From Tuctoria greenei (lineage: Eukaryota > Streptophyta > Magnoliopsida > Poales > Poaceae): a stretch of 64,000 nt of DNA. The notes beneath the pieces are model-generated. The model made no database searches and was not told the DNA's origin. It saw nothing but the letters and a program-made list of their open reading frames with translations. How positions within the stretch are numbered: position 1 is the stretch's first letter; each line of letters starts with the position of its first letter. Positions 34,096 to 45,648 of this stretch are shown here, in pieces. Location: positions 18,990,100-19,054,099 of the forward strand of contig JAYESD010000008.1 of NCBI GenBank assembly GCA_036927565.1, given 5' to 3'. The position numbers and the translations under genes are program-made.

Positions 34096-34946
34096 TATCG
34101 AAGTGTGAAATACGACACTTCCCCCGGACCTGCTGAAAAGCAGCCCGCGGAGGTTCTTTTATGGTTAGGGGACTCGAGATCAAAATCAAGATGATGATCT
34201 CAGAGATTTACGTGGTTCGGGCCGCCTAAGCGTAACATCCTACTCCACGGGGTTGGTGTAATCGTATTGAGTGAATTCGCTATGGTCCGGTTGCGGTAGC
34301 TTGGATCAGAATCTCCTTATGTTCATGTGGTACAACCCTTTTATAGTTCTAAGGACTGACCGTTACAAAGCTAGCCTGACCCGACATGTGGCCCTGACGT
34401 GCTTAATGACCTAATACACTGTCTAAAGAGTATTAAGTACAATTAATGGTGTGGTAACGTGCCTTCATGGCAGCGTTACCGCTATTAACGGTATACTAAT
34501 CTTGTGTCATTAATATGGTATTAATGACACATTATCGGACCTTGTAACTACCACTTTAACCATCCTTGAATGTATGTAATGGTCTTGTCCAGCTTGTATT
34601 TCCGTTGGTGACGAAGGTCCGGAGGCTCCACACGTGTCGGATCCGGAGTTTTCCCTTGCGGGAGAGCACGCCCGAGGTTGCTGTACACGTGTCAGTACCG
34701 GAGCTCCTCTCTGATGGGGGCTAGGTCCGGGAACGTTGTACACGTGTAGTGGTTGGAGCTTCTCTTGGTTGGGAGTTCTGTTCCAGACTTATTTTACACG
34801 TGTTAATCCGGGAGCTAGTCATATGAGGGGAGCGGGTCCGGGGCAACGTGACATGTGGGACCAGCAAGGGCCTTCGACTCTGACGGGTGGAACTTTCTTA
34901 CTCTTGTTACGGTATCGTGGGGTACCTGGTACGTAGGGTACCGACA
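34096..34946 (-). repeat. E2 5' LTR with promoter
   Basis: 851 bp; plus-strand ends TATCGAAG and CCGACA. TATA box TATAAAAGGG on the minus strand at 34336-34345. CACGTG-containing units lie at about 34620-34810. The primer-binding site TTTGGCGCGCCACGAAGG abuts at 34078-34095. Confidence 0.9.
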
Positions 34947-37329
34947 GCCATTGTCTTGCCTTGAGAACTCGGCGTTCCGCCGCAAAGAAGCCCTTCCCGC
35001 ACTCGTTGTCGCGCCGCCGAGGACCGTGGTGTCGCGCCGCCTCTGTTAGGCTCTTCCGCGACGAGTCTCATGGCTCGAGCGGCCACCGCAACGTCGCGAG
35101 CTCGGCCGCTGCTCCCCGTCAGCAAACGACCGTCTCCGGCCATCTTCAATCATGTGTGTCGCCCTATGTGTGTTCCTCGCTCTCTCCTCTTCCTCCTCGT
35201 GTAAACCACGTTGAGGAGCACCGGAGCGTCGAATCTGGCTAACTCCAATGAGTCTTGACCGTCGGCCATGGAGGCACCGCCGCCTCTGGTGGTTCAGGGC
35301 GCCGCCCACCTCACCGGTGAGGCGTGGCGCAACCACAACCCTCCATATGGGCACAACGGCCCATATTATAACGTTTCATACCCCTTCATTTCATTAAATC
35401 TAGATCGTCCAAATTAAATCCTACGGCCCAAAATAGAAGGCCTCATACCCCTTCATCCTTTTGCACCTAAGCCCCTGATTCTTTTAGTTAAGCCCCTGAA
35501 ATTTAATTAAATGCTATTTTTAACCACTGTTTTAGCACTTTAAGCCCTGGATTCCTCTGAAATTATAATTGATTATGAAAATAATTGATTAGGCCCTTGG
35601 AACTTTAGTAAATACTATTTTTAACCCTTGACTAGTTAGAAAAATTATTAAACAACCCCTGTAGTATTATATAATTTCTTAATGATGTATAAAAATGCAT
35701 TTAGTGAGTAGAAAATATTTATAAATGATAAAATAAATATAAAATAGTAGAAAATTAGTTATAAATTATTTTAGGCTGAAATAAAATTGTAGATACATAT
35801 AAAATATATTTTGACCATAGAAAATTTATTAAAAAAAATTTAGCAATAAATAAATACTAAAATAGAGAATAAACATAGAAATAGTAGGAAACTTATTTAT
35901 AAAATCTTTTATGTTGAAAATAAAATTATAAAGTCCATATAAAAATATATTTTGACTATAGAAAACTCATTAAAATGTTTTAGCATATAAATAAATACTA
36001 CAAATGGAAAAATAAATGGTAAATACATTCCTTTGGATATGAAAAATAATAAATTCTTTGTAGGGGCGTATTAGTGAAGGATTTTATATTTATGTGAGTA
36101 TTTTGGTGAATCTTATGGTGTATTATTCTTGAATGTTTTTATTTTTCTTTTGACAATAGTTTATACGCATTCATGTCACGATTAAGAAGCAACACAAAGA
36201 ATATGGAGAGCAAGAGTTCAACGAAGAAGAACTGAGCAGCTATATAAAAACAGGCAAGCACCCTTGACCATCTTGTGCCTATTTTAAAGATTATAGTTAG
36301 TTGCATGCTTAGTAATGTGAATCCTGTTCTATTTACTGTTTCATATAATTCCTTGTCGCTCGGGTCGGAAATGGTGGTACTTGGGGTATTGATTTACGCT
36401 TAACCATGCATAGTAGATGGGGAAAACAATGATCATATATGTCACCTATGATTTACGATTATTTATTGTGAAATGGAAAATGAATTGTAGTGGATAGGAA
36501 TCTGTCGGGTTGGTTTGAATGGTATGGAGTAGTATGCACGAGATCCGGGATTGGGGTTTGGGGTTTGGACCTTGCCAAATTTTAATAAACGGTTTATGGA
36601 GTAATCACTAAGTTACACAATATCGCCACAAGATTGAGTATGGGACAACTTGGTGAGTTAATTAGGCTTCTCCTGGCGTAGTATTGGTGATTTAATAATG
36701 CGCAGATTTGGTTCGGAGTTACTGCCTTGAGATCCACATGGCTCAAGAGGGGGCAACTGGGGTGTTAAGACACAGCTGTCGGCTCACACTTTTTTAAGGG
36801 GCGAAACCTCAGTGGACTGGTACGCGTCGGGAGGACCTTTATAAAGACCTCGTAGTTATCTTCGGTCGCACACCAAAGAAAGTGTGTAATGTGGTACGCT
36901 ACCATGGGCATCAGGGAGGTTTACTTAGTCCACCTGACAACAATAGATGAAATCACGGCTTGTGAGTAAAGGATACATTCTCTGTAGAGATTGGAAAACT
37001 GTCATGATAGCCGTGCTCATGGACAAGAGCGGCTTGATGTCGAATTCATAGTTAGTCGATGGTTTGGGATGATAGGTGGAAATGATATTGGTATTGTTAC
37101 ATTGCTATTATTATGATGGTTGGGAATATACACCTCGATATAGGTTGTTAATAAAAGTTAAGTATAGGTTTAATGCTTAGTGCTTAAACTACTATCAACC
37201 TTTCCTTTTAATTGACATTCGTGTCGTTTATTTCTCACACCTGCTGAGTACTCTATGTACTCATGCGCTTGCTATTATTTTTTATAAATGATGCTCAGTA
37301 AAAAGGCGATTCAACGAAGACAAGTTGCA
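34947..37329 (+). repeat. Tekay/Del-like LTR, right part
   Basis: GC-rich sequence (34950-35340), then an AAGCCCCTGAAATTTAATTA-type AT-rich tract, then a region with the phrases AAAACTGTCATGATAGCCGT, GAGCGGC and CACCTGCTGAGTACT that I recognise from Tekay/Del-type chromovirus LTRs. It joins to 21412 when E2 is removed. No coding region. The right end is lost where an LTR fragment of the Tat-like family begins (about 37330). Confidence 0.6.
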
Positions 37330-37767
37330 GGACACGCGGTAGCACCGGAGCAAGCCTCCACGGGGGAGGTTGAGTCATGTATTGTGGGCCACGTGGCAGC
37401 CATAGAGTCCATCTCCGAGGCGAGCTGGGGGTTTGGGACTGCAGGACACGTGATGGAGCCGGAGCCTGCATCTTAGGGAGGGGGCAGGTCTGGTGTTTTG
37501 GGCCATGTGGCAGCACCAGAGCCCACTCCTACGGAGGAGTGGGGTCCTGTCCTGCTGGACACATGACAGCTCAGGAGCTCGTCTCTTCGGGGGAGTTGAG
37601 TTCCATCTTGAGATCCATGCGATAGCGTCAGAGCCCGCACCTCAGGAGACCAGGGGTCCCGACCTGCTGGACACATGGCGCCTCCAGATCCTGCCTCAAC
37701 GGTGAGGTGGGATGCCCAAGAGCTTTTACCTTGTGCGCGAGGATACCCAGTCTGCTGGGTACCGACA
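37330..37767 (-). repeat. LTR fragment of the Tat-like family
   Basis: Ends GGGTACCGACA at 37767 like E0, E1 and E2. It consists mostly of five to six U3 units with GGACACGTGGCAGC and GCACCGGAGC phrases. The rest of the LTR is missing on the left; no internal region is attached. Confidence 0.7.
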
Positions 37768-39211
37768 GGAGTCGAGTTACATATTCTTACAGAATTTTAC
37801 ATTCAAAACAATGATATATTGCCAGGAATAAAAACAAAGAAAAAGAAAATTTGTCATTTTGTATCTCAAAAAAATAAATGAATTTTGACATGAATTTTAT
37901 GGTGCAGTTTTAAATCACAATAAGAACTTTTTTGAGATTTTTGTAATTCTGTTTGCAGCAATGTGTGTTCAAATTCTAGTAAACGTATCACATATGTTTA
38001 TAATCATTTAAATGAAATGGGGACAATTTGAATTTTCACATGCTGGAGTGATTCAAAAAAATTATACAAAATTCATACATGTAGACAAAGAGAAACAAAT
38101 ACAAAAGGTAAATAATATTGCATAGAAACTAATTTGAGTTTTAACAAAACATACAAAAGTTATCTTTATAAGTTGGCTAATAATATGTGGTAGAAGAGAA
38201 CTTTTTTTGAAGAATGTAGGAAAAAATAAACGAATTTGGACCATAGTTGCGGAATTTAAACAAGTTTTGCTTCTGAAATTTGAATCAAAATAGCAAACCG
38301 CAGGGGCAGCAACCTAGGTGCCGTCCACCCGTGTGGGCCCGCGTGTCATAGGGATAAACCCTCCTATGGTCCCGTGTGTCATATAAAGTGTCCATTAGCG
38401 CGAGAGGTGGACTCCATCAGTTTGGAACCATTATGACATTTAACATGACGCTTTAAAACCTGTATAGCATTTAATGTTCACAATTTACCATGCAAATGAC
38501 ACGCAGGCAGCTACAGGGAAAAGTGAATCTGACGCTTAGTGATCACCTCACATTTAACGTTTACAGTTGACATTGCACAATTTACGGTGCAGCATTTAAA
38601 GTACACGGCTGGGCTTTGTGTGAATCCTATAGTGTGCAGAGGCTTGAATGTGCTAGCTTGTGTGTATAACTGTATACTCCCTCCGTCTATGAATCATACG
38701 CGCATTAGCGTTGGACGCAGAGACTAAGGCCGTCTTCGCTTCTTCTTCAGTACCGCGAGCGTACTCGCTTCGTCTTCAGCATTAGCGGTACTCACCAATC
38801 ATAGCTAGCTCGCGCGCGGGAGTACCGAGTACGTACGCAATAAAAAAGCGCACGTTCTTTTTCCTCCGCGTGGTCGTCCCTTTTCTCCGCGCGCTTCTTT
38901 TTTCTTCGCGCTTTTTTTTCATCGTGCGATACTGTTGTACCGTGGAAGAACACTGCTAATGTGTTGAAACGTTCGAAAGAAAAATTTTGTACGTGCGCGC
39001 TCAGTTAGCTGCTAAACTTGCCGCCTAATTTTTGACACCGCATAATACAGCACGTCTATAAAATCTGATACACACGAAGAAGAGCTGCAAGCCTGCAAGC
39101 CTGCAATAAGCTGCTTTCTTTCCTCTCTTTCCTTATCGTTTTTCATGGCTCCAATAGACTTAAATCTGCCACCTGATATAGAGGTACATGAAGCTGTAGA
39201 TTGAAGTTCCT
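37768..39211. other. Intergenic, no gene seen; one Stowaway-like end
   Basis: AT-rich, no supported ORF. TACTCCCTCCGTCTATGAAT at 38675 is a single Stowaway-type terminus; I do not see its partner. A stretch rich in CGCG (38750-38940) follows. Confidence 0.4.
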
Positions 39212-39214
39212 TTA

Positions 39215-39517
39215 GGCCCTCTTTGGCACAGCTCCACAAAGCTGATTCTCTAGATTCACTTCTGATTCTCTAGTGAAGTGATTCTGTGGCTGAAAATAAT
39301 TCTTCATGATTCTATAAAATAAACTTTTAGAATCAAGACAGAAAACCACTTCACAGAATCAGGAGAAGCTACTTTTTCAGCTTCCAGTCACTAGTTCATT
39401 TCAGAGAATCACTTCACAGAATCAACCAAGAATCACTTCTTCTGAAAAACAGTGTTTGACACAGTTTCTCTGATTCTACATGAGAATCAACTCCGTAAAG
39501 CTCTGCCAAAGGGGGAC
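39215..39517. mobile_element. Tourist-like MITE, 303 bp
   Basis: Termini GGCCCTCTTTGGCACAGCT and, on the other strand, GTCCCCCTTTGGCAGAGCT are inverted repeats. TTA at 39212-39214 and 39518-39520 is the 3-bp target duplication of PIF/Harbinger. Internal GATTCT/AGAATC repeats fold on each other. Confidence 0.8.
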
Positions 39518-39520
39518 TTA

Positions 39521-40479
39521 GTGATTGAGATGGTCCTGCATATGAGCTGGACTACGACTTGGTGTTGGACAACGACGAACATGAAGGTGTGCGCTATCAT
39601 AGTACTACTGTATGATAGAGTATGCCTCCCCTCACGCCGCTGACGTTCTGCACGGGTCCCTATGCTCTGCACACTACAAGATACACACAAACACAAGCTA
39701 GCACACGGATATGCGAGAGGGATGCGTCCTCTACTCAGCCATCCGCACTCGTGTACTCTATACTACATTTTATATTTTAAATCTTACTTTATGTATTTTG
39801 TACTTTAGTATCTGCATTTTGTAAATTTACATTAATTTTCCAGTAGAATTTTTAGTAGTCTTTTCAACATACCATTACGCATAGCCTCCGCCTTTCCTTA
39901 CTTCATGTGCTTAGACAAAAAGAGTCGAAGACCGATGCCACGAGCCGTGTGTCGCCATGGGGGAAAGAAGAATGACATATGGGCCATGTCTGCACATCAA
40001 ACGAAATGCAATACGAGAACCGGAGAAATCATGTAGGGGATGATCTGGTCCAGAGGCGTGTAAGGCAGGTACTTGCTAGCCTGGAACCCAGCATTGGGTA
40101 CGCCAATGCCCATCAGCTGCGCGCAGTGGTGGATCCAGACGAGAACAACAGAGGGGACTGAGCACATCTTCAACCTCCAGCCCCTCCTAATTCCTCTTGT
40201 CTATCTAACAAAGTTAGGAGAGGCTCAAGGAGGTGCTCAACTGTTCGACGGGCGACTCGAGCCCCTCTTGACTCCCTAGTGGATCTGCCCCTGGCTGCGC
40301 AAGCTGAAGATTCGAGTGGCCCTTGCCGATATCATTCTGACGTTCTGCGTTTATTCACCGCCTTGGCGTGTTGCTCGTTTAGCTTCCTCTACTGGGGCGA
40401 TCAACCAAACAAATGGAGCCGCCAACACATGTCTGTGGGACAAATGAGCCAGCCACGGTTCAGATTGGCAAGTTGGGGT
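39521..40479. other. Intergenic, no gene seen
   Basis: No ORF with recognisable similarity. Short GC-rich frames at 39979-40608 have no domain features and no homologue in the window. Confidence 0.4.
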
Positions 40480-40740
40480 GCGTTTGGCTCGTGGGACGGA
40501 ATGAACTCAATTTTAGTGATGTTTGTTTTTAGGACACATGAGATAGAGTCATATCTGGAAGTGAATATTCCTCTCAGATCTAGAATAGAACAATCCACCC
40601 AAAATTGAGCGGGGGGATTCATCCCTCTTCAACGCCATAACTTTTTCCGTCTCACCCGGTCCCGCTCGCTCCTGTGTGCGCGCAGACACGACCAACCCAC
40701 AGTTATCGGCGTACTCGATCGTCGGCGTCGAATTGAATTA

Positions 40741-40840
40741 CTCTCTCCATCCCAAAATATTTGTTATTAGGACGAAAAACTTAGTTCATTTTTGAATTAA
40801 AATTCTTGTCTTAATAGCAAATATTTTAGAATAGAGGGAG
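40741..40840. mobile_element. Stowaway-like MITE, 100 bp
   Basis: Starts CTCTCTCCATCCCAAAATAT and ends with its complement ATATTTTAGAATAGAGGGAG. TA on both sides (40739-40740 and 40841-40842) is the Tc1/mariner target duplication. Confidence 0.8.
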
Positions 40841-40892
40841 TACTTGAGTAAGTGGCCACATTCACGGTTGTCGGCATCGAAGTACTTGAGTA

Positions 40893-41166
40893 CTCCCTCC
40901 GGTGTACAAAAAACTGTCGTTTTGGACATATTTTCGCATACCAAGAAAGCATTAAATAGATTTATTTCTTTTGCAATACAACTCTCCTTAGTGGTTCGAG
41001 TGGTCTTCTCCCCGTTTTTTCAGCCACTTTGATGCAGGTTTGATTCCTAGGTACACACTACCCTATTTTTTTACACCATTTTCCATGGCATGCAGTGTAA
41101 AATGACATTTTTTGTGCACTCTTGACTCTAATGTAGAACAACATTTTTTATGTACGCCGGAGGAAG
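40893..41166. mobile_element. Stowaway-like MITE, 274 bp
   Basis: Starts CTCCCTCCGGTGTACAAAAA; the other end reads TTATGTACGCCGGAGGAAG. TA flanks lie at 40891-40892 and 41167-41168. No coding sequence. Confidence 0.75.
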
Positions 41167-41550
41167 TATGCAGCTCTGCCGATGGTCGTCGGCGTGCGTG
41201 GCCATCCCACTTCGAGTACCTACAAATGTGCGCTGACCTCGTCGTGCGTGTGGTGCTATCGTCTCGTTGAAGCTTGCTCGACGACAGCCAAACCGCATGG
41301 TTGCGCCCCGACCATCCTCGTGCACGCGATGTGGCTGCACCGGTGGAACTTGCTCAACGACTACAAGCACAGCGAGCCCACACGGTTACTCCCTGACCAT
41401 CCTTGGGCGTGCGGCGCTGTTGCCTCAGTGGAGTTCTTCATTTTTGCAGTTGTGGCAGCCAAGCGCAAGAACCTCCTGACTGCTTCTGGGGTCGGGCGCT
41501 GGACAAGGAGACAAAATAGGTGCATAGTGCAGTAGTGGGTGGGCGTTAGA

Positions 41551-43365
41551 GACGGATGCATATCCTCTGCAATGAAGCAATGCACAAGACTCTCTTCTCT
41601 ACATTAGTTGAAATCTGGACTATTTATTTCCATAACAAGAGTGAGATAGCTTCAAGCTTTCTCAATACAACAAAAAAAATCCAAAGGCATGTATGTTCCT
41701 CTCTCCTATTACTCCATCTATTCCAATAAAAATAATTTGAGTTGCCTAAAAATGACTAAATTTCATCTCACATAATTAATGACTAATTATTATTAATAAT
41801 AATTGATAATAACTATCATTAATCATTAGTTCTTACAATTAACAAAATTAACAATTTTTCTATGATCTATACACTGATAACATTATTTTATTCGATTATT
41901 TTAGAACTAACATATCTAACTTCCTTTTTTACTGCTAGTTCTGCTTTAATTCTCAAGAGACAAGTTTTTAAAATGCAGACAACGTGTTCCAAAAAATATC
42001 ATGTGCCATTTTTAGTCCCCTAACAATGTCACCTTAAATTTCACACGACAATCAAAGTAGGATTGATAACTATCAATGTGATCTCAATTTTTTTGTAACA
42101 TGTTGTCTGCATTTTGTAAACACATGTTGTCTGAGAGTTAAAGCAGAACTGGCAGTAAAAAGGAGGTTAGACTTTTATGTTGATTGCAATCTTATTTAGT
42201 TATACGAATTATGTTAGCTATAAGATAATCGAATAAAATAATTTTACCAATATATAGGTCGTAGAAAATTTATTAAATTGTTAATTTTGTTAATTGTAAA
42301 AACTAATAATTAATGGTACTAGTTATCTATTAATAATAATAATAAGTCAATAATTATGCAACACATGAAATTTAGTAATTGTCGATACCCTGCATACCAG
42401 TTATCCCTTGGTACCAGAAGAAGATGCGTCGAGTTACACCTTTCAGTATTGTGGACTTTTGGAGGCAACATGTGTCTTGCAGTGCCGGACCTGCCTCTCT
42501 TCTTAGGGTGGCTCCGGTACTACCACGTGTCCCGCAGTACCAGACCTACTCCCTCCTTAAGATGGCTCCGGTACTGCCACATGACCCGGGATGCCAGACC
42601 CGCCTCTCCGACAGAGGAAGCTCCGGTGTTGCCACGTGTCCAGCAGCTCGGACCTATATTTACAACAGGAAGACAATAGGATCTCCAATGCTGCAAACAT
42701 TCAAAAGCTATCAATCGACTGTTACAAGGATTGGTTAATGCGTCATTAATACCACATTAATGACGCATGGTCCGAACACTACTGAGCTGGTAACACGGCC
42801 GTTGTGGCACGTTATTACACTATTAACTACCCTTAACACCTGTAGATTGTGTATAGGGCAGTTATTACAACAAGAACTACCTGTCGGGCCACGGCTTATA
42901 CTGTAAACACTCGATCTTTAGCATATAAAAGGGTTGTGCTGCACGGTAGAAGACATCTGATTCTACAGTAAGCTCGGGCTTACGTATACTCATACAAGCA
43001 AAATACATCCTGTAGAGTAGGATATTACGCTCAGGCGGTCCGAACAACGTAAAAATACTATGTGGTCACCCTTGTTCTTGATCTGGATTAGCGTCCCGCC
43101 TAAATACGAACCTCCATAGAATACTTTTTTAGTAGTACCGAAAGAAGTGTCTTAGTCTACACCTCGACAGTCATTTTCAGGCAACTCGAACTATTTTTAT
43201 TGAAATGGAAGGAGGAATAGGAGAGAGGAACATAGAGGCCTTTCTTGATTTTTTTGGCTGTATCGAAAAAGCTGGAAGTTATATCAACCCTTGATTAAAA
43301 AAATGGCTCAGATTTCAACTAATGTAGATAAGGGAGTCATCTGAATGCAGGTATATGGATCCGTC
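41551..43365. mobile_element. Long inverted-repeat (foldback) element, about 1.0 kb without its insert
   Basis: The left arm from 41551 matches the reverse complement of the right arm ending about 43365. Examples are TACATTAGTTGAAATCTG (41602) against CAGATTTCAACTAATGTA (about 43310), and TGTTCCTCTCTCCTATT against AATAGGAGAGAGGAACA. The arms converge near 42050 on a mirrored TACTGCTAGTTCTGC / GCAGAACTGGCAGTA pair. A solo LTR (42380-43169) sits in the right arm. No transposase. Confidence 0.7.
42380..43169 (+). repeat. Solo LTR, Tat-like family, 790 bp
   Basis: Starts TGTCGATACCCTGCATACC and ends ACCTCGACA. U3 has CCACGTGTC / GGCTCCGGT units (42500-42650). CATATAAAAGGG at about 42922 is the promoter. 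Flanks GTAAT (42375-42379) and GTCAT (43170-43174) fit an aged 5-bp duplication with one change. No internal region, so it probably arose by LTR-LTR recombination. Confidence 0.8.
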
Positions 43366-43636
43366 GGAGACATGCATCTCAGCCATTCGATGAAATCATG
43401 AAGAACAATTAACGGATAAAGATGCGATCAATTTTGCATCCCTCCTCACTCTCTGTAATCAAGCAGAAAACAAGATTCATCTCATCCCTTCAAACAAACA
43501 AAAAATAAGTTCATTTTATCCCTAAAAAATATGGATCCAATCCGTTCTAGTCTCCAAACCAAACACACATTTGAAGAATAAAATTAAAGAACTAGCACTA
43601 CATTTTACAAATGAAGAACACGCTGTTAAGGCTAAG

Positions 43637-45198
43637 TGAATGTAGGCCTAGAGGGGGGTGAATAGGCCTTTTTGAATATTTGTCGGATCCTGCAGCACTC
43701 AACAACCGGTTTAATACCAGAGATATCGGACTAGTCCGGTAAAGTGCGGACTAGTCCGGTGTTCACGGACTAAGCTTATTAAACTTAATTGATTGGTTTG
43801 ATTCTTTTATGTGTACAACGGAAGTAGAGAATCAAACAACAGTTTAACAGCTATATACTGAATTATATCACAATTAAGTCTTATGTTTAACAATTTAACG
43901 TAAGATGAACAATGTGTGTGAAACTCTAGATTAAGTTGATTAACTTGAATGATGAACAATGAAACAAGATACAAGTGTTTATCCCGTGGTTCGGCTACCA
44001 CAAAAGGCCACCTACATCCACGTTGAGGAGTCCACAAAAGGACCGGGTTTTCTCTAACACTACCCTCGTTGGATCGCCACGAAGGTCAATCCTCTTCCAC
44101 TAATCACAAAGGGGTGAATAACCAAATTCAAGGGGCGATCTCACACTTTGAGAGCTCCCTTAGATTACAAAACACAATACCACCGAAAACACACTCAAAA
44201 TTTACAATTGAAATGCAGGAGTGTGTTAGAGAATCAAACCAAGAGCTCAATGTGGTGTAGCAAGTGTCTCTCCAATGATCTAGATTGAATCCTCAAAGGA
44301 TTGGACGATTTTGCACTTAATTTCGTGGAGAGAGGTCGTTTTTGAGTCTCTTGGGAGGCGTGACGGCGCTAGGGTTCAAGAGTGTGTAAAAGTGGGCCGT
44401 GCACCTCTATTTATATGGGGTTTCTAAAAGTGACCATTAGGGTTCAGAAAGTTCGGACTAGTCCGTGGTGGTCACCGGACTAGTCCGGTATGCTGTGTGT
44501 GTTGCAAACCCTAAGTGTCTCGAAATATCACACTAGTCCGACTGAAAGCGGACTTGTCCGATTTCGCTACTGGAAATCTTCGGACTAGTCCGATATCCAT
44601 CGGACTTGTCCGGACATGTGAAACCCTAAGTGTTGGATGACAAGTCCGCACTTAAAGGACTTGTCCAACTTGGATTAGTAGGGTTTTTCGGACTAGTCCG
44701 TGTGAACATCGGACTTGTCCGAAGTGGATCAGAAAGGATATCAGACTAGTCCAGTTGATAACAGACTTGTCCGATTTTGTGTGACTTGTGTAGTGTTTTG
44801 AGGACTAGTCCGCACTAGGGAGGACTAGTCCGATTCTAGTCAGAAAGATATCGAACTAGTCCGACAGATATCGGACTTGTCCGATCTAGTGCAGAAAGGT
44901 TTATCGGACTAGTCCGGTGCTGAACGGACTAGTCCGGTCCTGTGTAAGTCTGTGCTATGTGTGTGTTTAATTATCATTGAGCTCTTGGGGTGTGTTTCCT
45001 TAACACACTCCATACACAATAATCTGCTACTCTTTTTCCTTGAACTCATTTTCGCTTTGCTCCTCATCATCCCTTCTTTTTGGTATTTTGCTCATTTTTC
45101 CATTATAGGCCTGCATTCATCTTAATAAAGAGGTTAGGATCCCAATTGCTTGTCATAAATCATCCAAAACCCACAAGGGAGTCCTAGATGCACTTTCA
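43637..45198 (-). repeat. C1 3' LTR
   Basis: 1562 bp, plus-strand ends TGAATG and TTTCA. Contains about twenty copies of a self-complementary 12-mer CGGACTAGTCCG or its variant CGGACTTGTCCG, mostly at 44450-44940. A purine tract (AAAAAGGAGGAGAT on the minus strand) lies at 45199-45212. Confidence 0.9.
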
Positions 45199-45212
45199 AT
45201 CTCCTCCTTTTT

Positions 45213-45648
45213 GGTAATTGATGACAACCAATTGAGATTTCACAAAATATGACAAAAATTGAGATTTTCATAAAGTATGCACATATGAATCAAAATACAT
45301 CAAGCAGTGAGAGAATTATCCATATGTGCATTCTTTATGGTGGGATGCATAACTAAGTATATTAAGACATCGAGAATGACATAATTTGCATTAATCAACC
45401 AAAATAAAGCACATATGTCATTCCAGGAGCAAAAATTACAGATTTTAACCAATATTTCTCAAAATAAGAAAGCATTGCATTCATAGAACCAAAGTTAATC
45501 TTAGAAACATAGTTAAAACATTACAATCACAAAGATAGATAAAAAGAGCTCTCTCCTCGCATCCTACAGCTAAAGCTAAGACTCCCCCTCAATCTCTCCT
45601 CCTTTGGCATCAAGACACCAAAAAGATGAGAGGAGGGTCCTAGGGTCT
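45213..45648. other. C1 non-coding stretch between the extra ORF and the 3' purine tract
   Basis: AT-rich; no ORF. The phrase TTGATGACAACCAATTGAGA next to the purine tract is typical of this retrotransposon group. Confidence 0.6.

Larger units (their letters stand above)
21413..34946 (-). mobile_element. E2: full-length Tat-like Ty3/gypsy LTR retrotransposon
   Basis: LTRs at 21413-23074 (interrupted by a hAT element) and 34096-34946, with a perfect 5-bp target duplication GCCAT. Internal order matches E1: antisense gene, spacer with hairpins, integrase, two RNase H domains, RT, PR and gag on the minus strand. By eye the LTRs differ by about 6%, less than in E1. Several stops and frameshifts make it defective. 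Confidence 0.92.

Noticed and set aside
35046..35354. ORF of about 100 residues right of E2
   Set aside because: It lies in the GC-rich part of a Tekay/Del-like LTR and has no recognisable motif.
39979..40608. Possible small gene between MITEs
   Set aside because: Two overlapping short frames with no motif, no codon-bias signal and MITE sequence at the right end.
43720..45000. Repeated CGGACTAGTCCG units as a CRISPR-like array
   Set aside because: Spacing is irregular, the motif is a short palindrome inside an LTR, and the genome is a plant's.
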